DNA from: Propionibacteriales bacterium | GTDB lineage: Bacteria > Actinomycetota > Actinomycetes > Propionibacteriales > Nocardioidaceae | DNA: 64,000 nt | Direction: 5' to 3' | Assembly (NCBI GenBank): GCA_026392455.1 | Contig: JAPLCB010000002.1 | Coordinates: forward strand, 1-64,000 | Shown: in pieces, positions 24,490 through 33,828 of the stretch | Layout: each line of letters begins with the position of its first letter | Numbering within the stretch: the stretch's first letter is position 1 | Notes under the pieces: model-generated | Database searches by the model: none | What the model saw: the letters and a program-made list of their open reading frames with translations, nothing else | What the model was told of the DNA's origin: nothing | Program-made: the position numbers and the translations under genes

Positions 24490-25764
24490 TCACCGGGCCA
24501 CCGGCTCCAGGAGCTCGCGCCCGAGCCACTTCTGCAGCGCCTTGGGGACCCGGACCGAGCCGTCGGGCTGCTGGTGGGTCTCCAGGATCGCCACGATCGT
24601 CCGGGTCATCGCGCAGAGCGTGCCGTTCAGGGTGGCGACCGGACCTACCTGACCGTCGTACCGGGCCCGGGTGTCGAGCCGCCGGGTCTGGAACTCGGTG
24701 CAGTTCGAGGTCGAGGTGAGCTCGCGGTACTTGCCCTGGGTCGGGATCCAGGCCTCGCAGTCGAACTTCCGCTGGGCCGAGAGACCGAGGTCGCCGGCAG
24801 CGACGTCGATCACCTGGTAGGCGAGCTCGAGCTTGTTCAGGAACTCCTTCTCCCAGTTCAGCAGGCGCTGGTGCTCGGCCTCGGCGTCCTCGGGCGTGGT
24901 GTAGACGAACATCTCCACCTTGTCGAACCAGTGCACCCGGATGATGCCCTTGGTGTCCTTGCCGTGCGAACCTGCCTCCTTGCGGAAGCACGGGCTGAAC
25001 GACGCGTAGCGCAGCGGCAGCGCAGCACCGTCGAGGATCTCGTCGGAGTGGTACGCCGCCATCGGCACCTCCGAGGTGCCGACCAGGTAGAGGTCCTGCC
25101 CCTCGATCCGGTAGACGTCGTCGGCGGCCTGGCCCAGGAAACCGGTGCCGTCCATCGCCCGTGGCTTGACCAGCGCCGGTGCGATCACCTGGGTGAAGCC
25201 GGCCTCGCGGGCCTGCTCCATCGCGAGGTTGATCAGCGCGAACTCGAGCTCGGCGCCGACCCCGGTCAGGAAGTAGAAGCGCGACCCGGAGACCTTGGCG
25301 CCGCGGTCGATGTCGATCGCCCCGAGGATCTTGCCCAGCTCGATGTGGTCACGCGGCTCGAAGCCCTCGGCCGCGAAGTCGCGAGGGGTCCCGACGGTCT
25401 CCAGCACCACGAAGTCGTCCTCGCCGCCGGCGGGGGCCTGCGGGGCGGCCGGGTTCGGGATCGCCATGGCGGCGTCCAGCCAGGCCTGCTCGGCGTCGTT
25501 CTGGGCGGCCTCGGCGGCCTTGACCTCGGCCGAGAGCTCCTTGGTCCGGGCGAGCAGCGCGACCTTCTCGTCGCCCTGGGCCTGCGGGATCTGCTTGCTC
25601 ATCGCCTTCTGGTCGGCGCGGAGGGCCTCGAACGTGGTGATCGCCTGACGACGGGCCTCATCAGCAGCGAGAGCCACGTCCACGACCTCGTCGGACAGGC
25701 CCCGCTTGGCCTGGGCTGCGCGGATCAGGTCAGGGTTGTCACGGAGTACGCGCGGATCGATCAC
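24490..25764 (-). CDS. serS: Serine-tRNA ligase
   Basis: 424 aa, normal length. The N-terminal coiled-coil arm (about 25-105, [25 protein letters not shown] region) binds the long variable arm of tRNA-Ser. Class II motif 2 is [17 protein letters not shown] and motif 3 [16 protein letters not shown], the actinobacterial form. TSEV and FDKVEMF are also present. GTG 25764 is leaderless (TATCCT at 25776-25771, 6-nt spacer). Two of its tRNA substrates are encoded 10-14 kb away in this window. Confidence 0.98.
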   Translation of the reverse strand: MIDPRVLRDNPDLIRAAQAKRGLSDEVVDVALAADEARRQAITTFEALRADQKAMSKQIPQAQGDEKVALLARTKELSAEVKAAEAAQNDAEQAWLDAAMAIPNPAAPQAPAGGEDDFVVLETVGTPRDFAAEGFEPRDHIELGKILGAIDIDRGAKVSGSRFYFLTGVGAELEFALINLAMEQAREAGFTQVIAPALVKPRAMDGTGFLGQAADDVYRIEGQDLYLVGTSEVPMAAYHSDEILDGAALPLRYASFSPCFRKEAGSHGKDTKGIIRVHWFDKVEMFVYTTPEDAEAEHQRLLNWEKEFLNKLELAYQVIDVAAGDLGLSAQRKFDCEAWIPTQGKYRELTSTSNCTEFQTRRLDTRARYDGQVGPVATLNGTLCAMTRTIVAILETHQQPDGSVRVPKALQKWLGRELLEPVAR

Positions 25765-25790
25765 CGGTCGAGGATATCGGTCCGGACGGA

Positions 25791-26750
25791 CTAGTCGGTC
25801 CCGACCGGCGGCAGCACGACCGGAAGCTCCTCGGCCGTCCGGGGCACGACAGCCTTCGACGCGACCCCGACCTGCTCCCAGGCGTCCGCTCCCGGCGTCC
25901 ACCGGTACGCCGAGATCTTCGGGGTGTCGGCGCAGAAGAGCCAGGCTGCCCCGTCGGTGAGGGTGAATCCACCGGCGAAGCCGCACGGCAGCGCCGGTTG
26001 ACCGGCGACGTCGTTCGGGTCGGTCGGCCGCAGGACACCACCGCGACGTTCGACCGGGCGGACGTCGTCGTCGCCGTTCCCGGCCGGCAACGTGTCCGGC
26101 GTGTCCAGCGACTCGATGAACGGGAGCCCGGTGTTCTTGTCGAAACCGTTGGCGAAGATCCACCCGGGGTGCTGCGGCAGGTTCCCGTCGCGGACCGCGG
26201 TCCGTGCGGTCACGTCGACCTTCCAGACCTGCTGCCGGGCGTCCACGACCCGGAGCAGGGCGCCGTCGACGGGGTCGAAGGCGACCCCGACCGGCTTCAG
26301 GTCCGGCGAGCCGCTCCAGCTGCGGACGTCCAGCCGCACCGATCCGTCGCCGTCGATCGGGAACACCGTGACCCGCCCGGCCGCGCGGTCGGCCGCCGTC
26401 ACCCGGGAGTCGAGCAGGGCGTACTGCTGGTCGGCACTGACGAGCAGCGCCTGGCTGTCGGCATAGGTGTCGCGGTTGTCCAGTGCGGGGAGACTGCGGA
26501 CCGTGGTGGCACCGGTGTCCGGGGTGAACCGGACGTAGACCGCCTGAACGGTCTCACCCTCGGGACCACCGGCGGTGCTGAACCGCAGCAACCACGGTCG
26601 CTCGCCCCAGCCGGCGTCCGGCTGGGCCAGCGTCTCCGGATCCGCCGCGGCTGCCTTCACGGTCGACCCGTCGTTGCCGCACGCGGCGGTGGTGACGGCA
26701 GCCCCGAGGAGCACCGCAGCCAGCACCGACGTCCTGGTTCTGGTCCCCAT
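25791..26750 (-). CDS. Putative lipoprotein, propeller-like
   Basis: 319 aa. ATG 26750 follows GGGGGTG. The signal peptide [17 protein letters not shown] ends in a lipobox-like AAC, predicting lipidation. The rest is beta-rich with short [37 protein letters not shown]-type repeats, suggesting a beta-propeller. No catalytic motif is recognised. It stands alone between serS and the divergent PAP2/kinase gene. Confidence 0.65.
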   Translation of the reverse strand: MGTRTRTSVLAAVLLGAAVTTAACGNDGSTVKAAAADPETLAQPDAGWGERPWLLRFSTAGGPEGETVQAVYVRFTPDTGATTVRSLPALDNRDTYADSQALLVSADQQYALLDSRVTAADRAAGRVTVFPIDGDGSVRLDVRSWSGSPDLKPVGVAFDPVDGALLRVVDARQQVWKVDVTARTAVRDGNLPQHPGWIFANGFDKNTGLPFIESLDTPDTLPAGNGDDDVRPVERRGGVLRPTDPNDVAGQPALPCGFAGGFTLTDGAAWLFCADTPKISAYRWTPGADAWEQVGVASKAVVPRTAEELPVVLPPVGTD

Positions 26751-26849
26751 GACCGACACCCCCTGGTTCCTTCCGAGCCTGCGTTCCACTGTCTCATCAG
26801 TCAGGGTCACCCGGATAGCGCGAAAGGTACAGGCCGGTAGCATCCGGCG

Positions 26850-28436
26850 GTGATCGTTTCTCCTCCGCAGCGGGTGAAGGCCCAGGTCTGGGCGGTCGTC
26901 TGCTCGGCCGCTTTCACGCTGCTCGCGGTGCTGGTCGCCCAGCACGCGGAGGGGATCCTGGCCGGGGACCGCGAGGTCGGCCGCTGGCCGTACGAGTTCA
27001 CCCGCGACCACACCTGGGCCCGCCACCTGTTCCTCGGGATCGGCCGGGCCACCGCCTTTTGGCCGCTGTTCGCCCTCACCTTCGTCGCAGCGGCGCTGCT
27101 GGCCGGACGCCGCCTGCGCCGTGCCGGGATCTTCGTGCTGATCACGATGACCACCACCTCGCTGGCGACCACCGCGACCAAGCTCGCCGTCGACCGCGAC
27201 CGACCGTCCTGGGACGACCCGCTGCAGATCCTGTCGAGCTCCTCGTTCCCCTCCGGGCACTCCAGCGGGATCGCCGCCGCGGCCGGCACCGGGATCGTGA
27301 TCGCGACCATGCTGATCCGCCGGCGCGAGCTGCGCCGGCTGGTCGTCACCGCGGCCGTCCTGATCGCCCTTGTGGTCGGGGCGGACCGCGTCTTCCTGGG
27401 GGTGCACAACCTCTCCGACGTGGTCGGCGGCTACCTCCTCGGCGCCACCATCGTGCTGCTGACGGCGCTCGTCTTCGACCCCCAGCCCCGCTCGATCGCC
27501 CTGACCGGCGAGACCCAGCCCGACACCATGCCGCCGGCCCGTCGACGGGTCGCGGCGATCCTGAACCCGATCAAGGTCGACGATCCCGCCGGGTTCCGGT
27601 CGATGCTCGAGAAGATGGCGACCGATTCCGGCTGGGGCGAGGTGCTCTGGTGGGAGACCGAGGCGGACGACACCGGCTACGCGATGGCGCACGAAGCGGC
27701 CGTCTCCGGCGCGGAGGTGGTGATCGCGATCGGCGGCGACGGCACCATCCGAGCGGTCTGCGAGGAGCTGGCCGGCACCGGCATCCCCGTCGGGATCGTT
27801 CCCGCGGGCACCGGCAACCTGCTGGCCCGCAACCTCTCCATCCCGCTGTACCTGCGGGCCGCGGTCGACGTCGGCCTGAACGGTCAGGACCGCGCCATCG
27901 ACATGGTCCGGGTGACGGGTGACGACATGGACGAAGCCATCTTCCTGGTGATGGCCGGGATGGGGTTCGACGCCGCGATCATGGAGGGCGTCAACGAGGA
28001 GTTCAAGAAGAAGGTCGGCTGGCTGGCCTACGTCTGGTCGGCGCTGAAGGCGCTGATGTTCCCGGCGATCAAGGTGGAGGTCTCCGTCGACGGGGGCGAG
28101 CCCACCACCCACCGGGCGCGGACCGTCGTGATCGGCAATGTCGGCACCCTGCAGGCCGGGATGCCGCTGATCCCCGACGCCGCCCCCGACGACGGCCAGC
28201 TGGACGTGGTGCTGCTCTACCCGCGCAGCTTCCTGGCCTGGCTCCCGGTCGCTGCCCGGGTGCTGACCAAGAACCGGCGCACCGACGAGTCGATCGTCCG
28301 GATGACCGGGCGCTCGGTCGTCGTACGGGCTTCGGCGCCGGCGCCGCGGCAGCTGGACGGCGACCTGATCAGCTCCGGGCGCGAGATCAGCGCGGTGTGC
28401 GAGCAGGGTCGCCTGCTGGTCCGCGTCCCGCGCTGA
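26850..28436 (+). CDS. Fusion of PAP2 phosphatase and diacylglycerol/sphingosine-kinase domain
   Basis: 528 aa. The N-terminal half is a multi-pass PAP2 phosphatase: KLAVDRDRP, the FPSGHSSG loop with H137, and DRVFLGVHNLSDV. The C-terminal half (about 230 on) is a DAGK catalytic domain with the nucleotide loop GGDGT at 295-299, PAGTGNLLARNL, and QLDGDLI near the end. One half removes phosphate from a lipid, the other adds it, so the protein could recycle undecaprenyl or diacylglycerol lipids at the membrane. GTG 26850 is leaderless (TAGCAT 26838-26843). Confidence 0.92.
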   Translation: MIVSPPQRVKAQVWAVVCSAAFTLLAVLVAQHAEGILAGDREVGRWPYEFTRDHTWARHLFLGIGRATAFWPLFALTFVAAALLAGRRLRRAGIFVLITMTTTSLATTATKLAVDRDRPSWDDPLQILSSSSFPSGHSSGIAAAAGTGIVIATMLIRRRELRRLVVTAAVLIALVVGADRVFLGVHNLSDVVGGYLLGATIVLLTALVFDPQPRSIALTGETQPDTMPPARRRVAAILNPIKVDDPAGFRSMLEKMATDSGWGEVLWWETEADDTGYAMAHEAAVSGAEVVIAIGGDGTIRAVCEELAGTGIPVGIVPAGTGNLLARNLSIPLYLRAAVDVGLNGQDRAIDMVRVTGDDMDEAIFLVMAGMGFDAAIMEGVNEEFKKKVGWLAYVWSALKALMFPAIKVEVSVDGGEPTTHRARTVVIGNVGTLQAGMPLIPDAAPDDGQLDVVLLYPRSFLAWLPVAARVLTKNRRTDESIVRMTGRSVVVRASAPAPRQLDGDLISSGREISAVCEQGRLLVRVPR

Positions 28437-28458
28437 GCAACCGCCCTAGACTCGGCCC

Positions 28459-28938
28459 ATGGGAATGCTGACGCCGCTGGCCATCAGGATCGGCGGCCTC
28501 TCCTGGATGCCGCTGCTGCTGCCGCAGATCACCTGGCTGGACAAGACCCTGCAGCGACTGACCCGGGGCCGGCTCTCGATCCTGCGGATCGCCGGCCTGC
28601 CGAACCTGATGCTGACCGTGGTCGGTCGCAAGTCCGGTGTCCCGCGCTCGACGCCCCTGCTGTGCGTCCCGTACGGCGACGGCAACCTGATCGCGGGCTC
28701 CAACTTCGGCGGCGCCAAGGCTCCGGTCTGGGTGGTCAACGTCCGGGCGGTCGCCGAGTCCGGCGGCACCGTGACCGTCGACGTCCAGGGGCGCGTCCAC
28801 CAGGCCGTGCCGCGCGAGATCGGCACCGCCGAGCGCGACCAGGTCTGGGCTCACATGCTCAGGACCTGGCCCAACTACGCCAAGTACGCCGAACGCACCG
28901 ACCGGGTCATCCCGGTGTTCTTCCTGGAACCGAGGTAG
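28459..28938 (+). CDS. Deazaflavin (F420)-dependent oxidoreductase family (Ddn-like)
   Basis: 159 aa. The split-barrel F420-binding signature LTVVGRKSGVPRSTPL is followed by GNLIAGSNFGGAKAPVWVVNVRA, typical of the Ddn/DUF385 family, which in mycobacteria includes the nitroimidazole-activating Ddn. The physiological substrate is probably a quinone or lipid but is not evident. ATG 28459 is leaderless (TAGACT 28447-28452, 6-nt spacer). Confidence 0.9.
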   Translation: MGMLTPLAIRIGGLSWMPLLLPQITWLDKTLQRLTRGRLSILRIAGLPNLMLTVVGRKSGVPRSTPLLCVPYGDGNLIAGSNFGGAKAPVWVVNVRAVAESGGTVTVDVQGRVHQAVPREIGTAERDQVWAHMLRTWPNYAKYAERTDRVIPVFFLEPR

Positions 28939-28941
28939 TCC

Positions 28942-29355
28942 CTAGCTGCGGGCCTGGGCGAGCGCCTCGGCCTCTTCGGGCGAGAGCGGTTGCTGGCAGC
29001 GCCAACCCTCGATCGACTTGGCGTAGGTCCGCGCCTCGGCACGGCTGTGGATCGACGTGATCACGGTGCCGTCACCGTGGTCGTCGAGCAGGGCCAGGGA
29101 CCACGACAGCTGGCCACCGCTGCCGCGCATCTGGTCGCTGTCGAAGGCGTCGTACCGGACCACCGCGAGATTCCGCAGCGAGGTCGCCGCCTCCGCGCGC
29201 AGGGCCGCCACCTCGTGCCGAAGGCCGAGTGCGTCCTCGGGCAGGTCGGTGACGTCGGCAACCGGCCGCCGCGACCTGCGCCAACGCGGCAGCAGCTCCA
29301 GAGCGAGGGCCGTCAGGGCCACGAGAAGCGCGAGGACCGAGAGCGCAGTGTTCAT
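28942..29355 (-). CDS. DUF4446 family protein
   Basis: 137 aa. One N-terminal membrane segment (LSVLALLVALTALALELL) is followed by a helical stretch (LRHEVAALRAEAATSLRNLAVVRYDAF) and then GGQLSWSLALLDDHGDGTVITSIHSR, the DUF4446 core. The function of the family is unknown. ATG 29355 is leaderless (TAACCT at 29368-29363, 7-nt spacer). It is divergent from pheA. Confidence 0.85.
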   Translation of the reverse strand: MNTALSVLALLVALTALALELLPRWRRSRRPVADVTDLPEDALGLRHEVAALRAEAATSLRNLAVVRYDAFDSDQMRGSGGQLSWSLALLDDHGDGTVITSIHSRAEARTYAKSIEGWRCQQPLSPEEAEALAQARS

Positions 29356-29418
29356 TGCGTAGAGGTTAGGTGGGAAACCCCTTCGGCTGGTGGCGGCGTG
29401 CCGTGGGAGCATCAACCC

Positions 29419-30276
29419 GTGACGACCGTACGACGCATCGCCTACCAGGGCGAACCCGGCGCCAACTCCCACCTGGTGTGCAAGCAGCACTACCCCGACT
29501 GGGAGGCCGTGCCGTGCGCCTCGTTCGAGGACGTCTTCGCGGCCGTCGAAGGTACCGACGGAGTGGCGCCCGTCGCCGAGCTGGCGATGATCCCGATCGA
29601 CAACTCGATCGCCGGCCGGGTCGCCGACATCCACCACTTCCTGCCGGCGTCGAACCTGCACATCATCGGCGAGCACTTCCTGCGGATCCAGTTCTCGTTG
29701 ATGGCCGTCCCCGGGACCGACCTGGACACCATCAGGACGGTGCACAGCCACGTGCACGCGCTCGGGCAGTGCCGGCGCATCATCCGCGAGCACGGTCTCA
29801 AGCCGGTCATCTCCGGCGACACGGCCGGCGCGGCCCGCGAGGTCGCCGAGGCAGCGGACCCGACCCAGGCGGCGATCGCACCGCCCTTGGCCGCCGAGAT
29901 CTACGGGCTGGAGATCCTCGCGAACGACGTGGAGGACGAGGACGACAACACCACCAGGTTCGTCGTCCTGTCCCCGGAGTACGTCGAAGCCCCGCGCGGC
30001 AACGGGCCGGTGGTGACCAGCTTCATCTTCAACGTCCGCAACCTCCCGGCCGCGCTCTACAAGGCACTCGGCGGGTTCGCCACCAACGGCGTCAACATGA
30101 CCAAGCTGGAGAGCTACATGGTGGGCGGTCACTTCTCCGCGACCCAGTTCCTGGCCGAGGTCGACGGCCACCCCGAGGACCCGGCCCTGCGCAACGCCCT
30201 GGAAGAGCTGGCGTTCTTCACCACCGAGGTGAAGATCCTCGGCGTGTACCCGGCGGCCGACTTCCGGGACCGCTGA
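29419..30276 (+). CDS. pheA: Prephenate dehydratase
   Basis: 285 aa, the monofunctional form without a chorismate mutase domain. It converts prephenate to phenylpyruvate in phenylalanine synthesis. GEPGANSH starts the catalytic domain, and NTTRFVVLSPE carries the essential Thr-Arg-Phe. The C-terminal ACT domain (VTSFIFNVRNLPAALYKAL, LESYMVGGHFSATQF) binds phenylalanine for feedback control. GTG 29419 lies 6 nt after GAGCAT, a weak leaderless -10. The next gene starts 1 bp after its stop. Confidence 0.96.
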   Translation: MTTVRRIAYQGEPGANSHLVCKQHYPDWEAVPCASFEDVFAAVEGTDGVAPVAELAMIPIDNSIAGRVADIHHFLPASNLHIIGEHFLRIQFSLMAVPGTDLDTIRTVHSHVHALGQCRRIIREHGLKPVISGDTAGAAREVAEAADPTQAAIAPPLAAEIYGLEILANDVEDEDDNTTRFVVLSPEYVEAPRGNGPVVTSFIFNVRNLPAALYKALGGFATNGVNMTKLESYMVGGHFSATQFLAEVDGHPEDPALRNALEELAFFTTEVKILGVYPAADFRDR

Positions 30277-30277
30277 G

Positions 30278-30880
30278 GTGGACCTCGCGGTCGTCGCCCT
30301 GAGCTTTGCCGCCATCTTCGTGGTCGAGCTCCCGGACAAGACCTTCATCGCGGCCCTGGTGCTCTCGACCCGCTACCGCGGTCTGTACGTCTGGATCGGG
30401 GTCGGTCTGGCGTTCCTGGTGCAGACCCTGATCGCCGTCACCGTGGGCCGGGCCGTCACCTTCCTGCCGGACACCGCGGTCAAGGTCGTTGCTGCGCTGA
30501 TCTTCCTCGCCGGCGCGATCCTGCTGATCCGGGAAGCGCCGAAGGCCGATGCGGACGAGGCCGAGACCGAGGCGGCCTTCGAGGAGAAGGCGAAGCCCGG
30601 CAAGACGGGTCTGGCCGCGATCGGGGCCTCGTTCCTGGTGCTCTTCGCGGCCGAGTGGGGTGACCTCTCCCAGCTGCTCACGATCAGCCTGGTCAGCAAG
30701 TACGACGAGCCGGTCAGCGTCTTCCTCGGCGCCTGGGCTGCCCTGCTCGCCGTCTCCGGCCTGGCTGTGATCGCCGGCCGGTTCCTGCTGCAGCGCATCA
30801 AGCTCTCCCTGGTGTACTACCTCGGCGCCTCGATCTGCCTGGTCCTCGAGGCCGTCACGCTCTACGAGCTGACCCGCTGA
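30278..30880 (+). CDS. GDT1/TMEM165 family cation transporter (Mn/Ca)
   Basis: 200 aa with six hydrophobic segments in two halves. Each half carries the family motif E-x-G-D-[KR]-[TS] in variant form: ELPDKT in segment 1 and EWGDLS in segment 4. Bacterial members (MneA-type) export manganese. A charged loop (DADEAETEAAFEEKAKPGK) joins the halves. GTG 30278 is 1 bp behind the pheA stop, indicating cotranscription. Confidence 0.9.
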   Translation: MDLAVVALSFAAIFVVELPDKTFIAALVLSTRYRGLYVWIGVGLAFLVQTLIAVTVGRAVTFLPDTAVKVVAALIFLAGAILLIREAPKADADEAETEAAFEEKAKPGKTGLAAIGASFLVLFAAEWGDLSQLLTISLVSKYDEPVSVFLGAWAALLAVSGLAVIAGRFLLQRIKLSLVYYLGASICLVLEAVTLYELTR

Positions 30881-30898
30881 CCGGCGTACCGTGACCGC

Positions 30899-32098
30899 AT
30901 GACCGTGCGACCGAACGTCTCGTGCGAGGTGGGCCGGCTCCGGTCCGTGCTGCTGCACCGTCCGGGCCCGGAGCTCAAACGGCTGACGCCGCGCAACAAC
31001 GACAAGCTGCTCTTCGACGGGATCCCCTGGGTCAGCCGGGCCCAGGACGAGCACGACGCCTTCGCGGCTGCACTGACCTCGCGCGGCGTCGAGGTCGTCT
31101 ACCTGCTCGACCTGCTGGTCCAGACCCTGGCCGATCCGGCGGCCCGCGTCCGCGCGATCAAGGAGGTGCTCTGGTCGCTGCACCTGGGCGACACCATGCG
31201 CAACTACCTGCGCGAGGCACTGGACGACCTGGCACCGGATGCCCTGGCGAGCGTCCTGACGGCGGGACTGCGCAACGACGAGGTGCGTGGCGGCTTCGGC
31301 CTGGTGACCTCGCTGCTGGCACCGGACGACTTCCTGATCGATCCGTTGCCCAACCTGCTGTTCACCCGTGACTCCAGCGTGTGGGTCCGCGACCAGGTCG
31401 CGATCACGTCGTTGGCGATGCCGGCACGGGCGCGGGAGTCCCAGCTGACCGAGCTGATCTACAGCACCCTCCCCCGGTTCGCGGCGAGCCCCCGGCTCCA
31501 CGGCGCCGACCACGAGTACCTGGAAGGCGGCGACGTCCTGCTGCTGGCCCCGGGCGTGGTGGCGGTCGGGGTCGGCGAGCGCACCACCGCGGCGGGGGCG
31601 GAGCGGTTCGCCCGCCAGTTGTTCGGCTCCGACCTGGCGGACACCGTCCTGGTGGTCCCGATCGCCCAGGAGCGGGCCACCATGCACCTCGACACGGTGT
31701 GCACGATGGTCGACGTCGACACGATCGTGATGTACCCGAACGTGGCCGACCAGCTCCAGGCCTACACCGTGACCGCCGGGACCGACGACCTCCGGGTCAC
31801 CGGTCCGGAACCGTTCCTGCGCGCAGCCGCGACCGCGATGCAGATCGATGTCCTGCACCGCATCGACACCGGGCTGGACGCGGTCACCGCCGAGCGCGAG
31901 CAGTGGGACGACGGCAACAACACCCTGGCCGTGGCTCCGCGGGTCGCCATCGGCTACGAGCGCAACGTCGAGACCAACGCACGGCTGGAGGCCACGGGGA
32001 TCGAGGTGATCGCGATCGCCGGCTCGGAGCTGGGATCGGGTCGCGGAGGACCGCGCTGCATGAGCTGCCCGCTCGAGCGGGACCCGGCAGCGGACTAG
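30899..32098 (+). CDS. arcA: Arginine deiminase
   Basis: 399 aa. It hydrolyses arginine to citrulline and ammonia, the first step of the ADI pathway. The guanidino-modifying fold is shown by [17 protein letters not shown], the catalytic His region [11 protein letters not shown], and the nucleophile C387 in [12 protein letters not shown] 30899 is leaderless (TACCGT 30887-30892). Neither arcB, arcC nor an arginine/ornithine antiporter is in the window, so the gene stands alone. Confidence 0.96.
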   Translation: MTVRPNVSCEVGRLRSVLLHRPGPELKRLTPRNNDKLLFDGIPWVSRAQDEHDAFAAALTSRGVEVVYLLDLLVQTLADPAARVRAIKEVLWSLHLGDTMRNYLREALDDLAPDALASVLTAGLRNDEVRGGFGLVTSLLAPDDFLIDPLPNLLFTRDSSVWVRDQVAITSLAMPARARESQLTELIYSTLPRFAASPRLHGADHEYLEGGDVLLLAPGVVAVGVGERTTAAGAERFARQLFGSDLADTVLVVPIAQERATMHLDTVCTMVDVDTIVMYPNVADQLQAYTVTAGTDDLRVTGPEPFLRAAATAMQIDVLHRIDTGLDAVTAEREQWDDGNNTLAVAPRVAIGYERNVETNARLEATGIEVIAIAGSELGSGRGGPRCMSCPLERDPAAD

Positions 32099-32119
32099 CC
32101 CGCGTTCCGGCACGGAGAA

Positions 32120-32159
32120 GCCCGGCCGATGTTGACGGGGGATGCAACACCGACCGGGC
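32120..32159 (+). terminator. Hairpin behind arcA
   Basis: GCCCGG-C-CGATGTTG pairs imperfectly with CAAC-A-CCG-AC-CGGGC around a loop of about 10 nt, 21 bp after the arcA stop. There is no T-run, so termination strength is uncertain. The rest of the 32160-32267 spacer shows nothing recognisable. Confidence 0.5.
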
Positions 32160-32267
32160 AAGACCGACCATAGAACACGTTGCCGATCTGCGCCACGGAT
32201 TCCGATACCCCGGTGTACCAATTCGCGGGAAAAGACCAGACCAGCTGGCCGAAAAGCCCGTTTCCGA

Positions 32268-33209
32268 CTAGCGGATCGTCAGCTGCCGGCTGGCCAGCCC
32301 GGCCCGGACCGACCGCTCGGCCGTCTCCAGCGGACGCGCGTCGGCCAGGGTGGCAGCCAGCTTCTCGGCGAACGCCGCCACCGGAGCCACCAGCGCGTCG
32401 GCGCCGGTGCCGGCCGGCAGGTCCCAGACGGGCACCAGCACGCCGTGGGCCCGGAACATTCCGATCAGCCGGCCCCCGTCGACCAGGTGGTCCTCCCCGG
32501 CGGCGTGCAGCCGCGCGAGGGCGTCCAGGAGGGCGTCCTCGTCCTCGGGGCGCACCCAGCGGAGGAACTCACGCTCCCCGAGCTCGGTCCAGTACGCCGA
32601 TTCGACCCCGTCGAGCCGGACGGTCGGCGCGACCGCGCCGTTGGCCTGCTCCAGGACGGCGGCCATGCTGCCGTCGGCGTCCTCGACCTCGTCGATCCAG
32701 AAGTCGAAACCTTCGTGCACCGTCACCGCGAGGTCACCCTCGACCAGGTCCTGGAAGGTGGCACCTTCGCCCGGGTCCTCGGTCAGGCCGACCATCGAGC
32801 CGGGCTCGGCGGCCAGCGCGGCGGTCAGGACCGCTGCCAGGTCGCGGCTGGGGTCGCCGTACCCGTGCTGGACCTGGAGACCGAGCAGGATGTCGCCGTT
32901 CGCGCGCACGAGGGCCGGGACCGCGCCGGGCAGCAACGAGCAGAGGGTGACCGTCCGGTCACTGCCCTTCACGGTCAGCGGCGCGGTGGCCGACGGGACG
33001 AACTCGCGCAGGGCGATCAGGTCGGTCTCACCGGCCAGACCGGCGAACGGACGGGCCGAGAAGACCGGCGGCGGACCCGACGGGCTGCCGTGGCAGGACT
33101 TGTACCTGCGTCCCGAGCCGCACGGACACGGTTGCCGGGGGCCGACCTCGGCGCCACCTTCGGCCGGTGCTGCGACGGAGCGTGCCTTGGTCCGTGAACT
33201 CTTACCCAT
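32268..33209 (-). CDS. DUF5926 family protein with SEC-C zinc motif
   Basis: 313 aa. The N-terminus has a SEC-C zinc-binding motif, PCPCGSGRRYKSCHG (Cys-x-Cys-x8-Cys-His), like the tail of SecA and many small proteins. The remaining 260 residues match the actinobacterial DUF5926 proteins in outline (SARPFAGLAGETDLIALREFVPSATA). Function unknown. ATG 33209 is leaderless (TAACCT 33221-33216). That -10 box is the end of a 78-bp repeated element. Confidence 0.85.
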   Translation of the reverse strand: MGKSSRTKARSVAAPAEGGAEVGPRQPCPCGSGRRYKSCHGSPSGPPPVFSARPFAGLAGETDLIALREFVPSATAPLTVKGSDRTVTLCSLLPGAVPALVRANGDILLGLQVQHGYGDPSRDLAAVLTAALAAEPGSMVGLTEDPGEGATFQDLVEGDLAVTVHEGFDFWIDEVEDADGSMAAVLEQANGAVAPTVRLDGVESAYWTELGEREFLRWVRPEDEDALLDALARLHAAGEDHLVDGGRLIGMFRAHGVLVPVWDLPAGTGADALVAPVAAFAEKLAATLADARPLETAERSVRAGLASRQLTIR

Positions 33210-33215
33210 GGGTCG

Positions 33216-33299
33216 AGGTTACCGAGTGTCCGAGCTTGCTCGTGACCGAGTGGGCGAGAACCCGTTGACGAGCGCAGCGAGGAACATGGTCGAAGGCTA
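33216..33299 (-). repeat. 78-bp repeated element with duplicated -10/start module, copy 1
   Basis: Read on the minus strand: TAGCCT (33299-33294), 6 nt, ATG (33287), a 22-codon open frame, stop TAA (33221-33219), whose TAA opens TAACCT, the -10 box of the DUF5926 gene. The distance between the two -10 boxes is 78 bp. The second copy at 41323-41412 has the same length, frame and order, and most bases match. It contains the hairpin core CGAGCAAGCTCG. Confidence 0.85.
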
Positions 33300-33740
33300 G
33301 GCGATGCCGGTGATCCTGCTGTCGTCGGGAGCGTCCATCCGCAGCAGGACGTGGATCACGGTGGCCTCGGCCAGCCGCTCGACCCGCCACTCCTGGCTCA
33401 GGGCGTCGACGATCGCCAGCCCCCGGCCCGACTCGGAGTCGGCCGGGGCAGCCACCTGGCGCGGCGTGTTCGGGGCGCCGCCGTCGTACACGCTGAGACT
33501 GAGCGCGTCCCCGGACCGGCTCCAGCAGACCCGGAGGTCGGTCCCGCCGAGCGGCGCGGCGTGCCGGACCGCGTTCGACACCAGCTCCGTCATCACCAGC
33601 CGGGCGTCGTCGACCACCGGCTGGGCGGTGCCGTGGTCCTGCAACCAGGCGACCAGGGCTCGCCGGGCCTCACCGGCACTCTCCGAGACGAACGGCAGGT
33701 CCATCGTCACGGGTCCCGGAGGGACGGCGGCGTAGGACAT
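33297..33740 (-). CDS. Anti-sigma-factor-like serine kinase / HATPase protein
   Basis: 147 aa. It is a single GHKL ATP-binding domain of the RsbW type: DDARLVMTELVSNAVRH is the N-box, VYDGG the G1-like box and SESGRGLAIVDALSQEW the G2 region. Such small actinobacterial proteins bind sigma factors or anti-sigma antagonists. No sigma or antagonist gene adjoins it. ATG 33740 follows GGAGGAGGA. Its TAG stop coincides with the first bases of the 78-bp element. Confidence 0.85.
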   Translation of the reverse strand: MSYAAVPPGPVTMDLPFVSESAGEARRALVAWLQDHGTAQPVVDDARLVMTELVSNAVRHAAPLGGTDLRVCWSRSGDALSLSVYDGGAPNTPRQVAAPADSESGRGLAIVDALSQEWRVERLAEATVIHVLLRMDAPDDSRITGIA

Positions 33741-33828
33741 CGACGACTCCTCCTCCGGTGGTGCGACCGTGCGAACACCTCCAACCTTCCCGTTCCGGCC
33801 TCCGCTGAAACCGGTCCGGGGGGAGGAA

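Noticed and set aside
30899-32098. Complete arginine deiminase operon
   Set aside because: Only arcA is present; no arcB, arcC or arcD-like gene is nearby.
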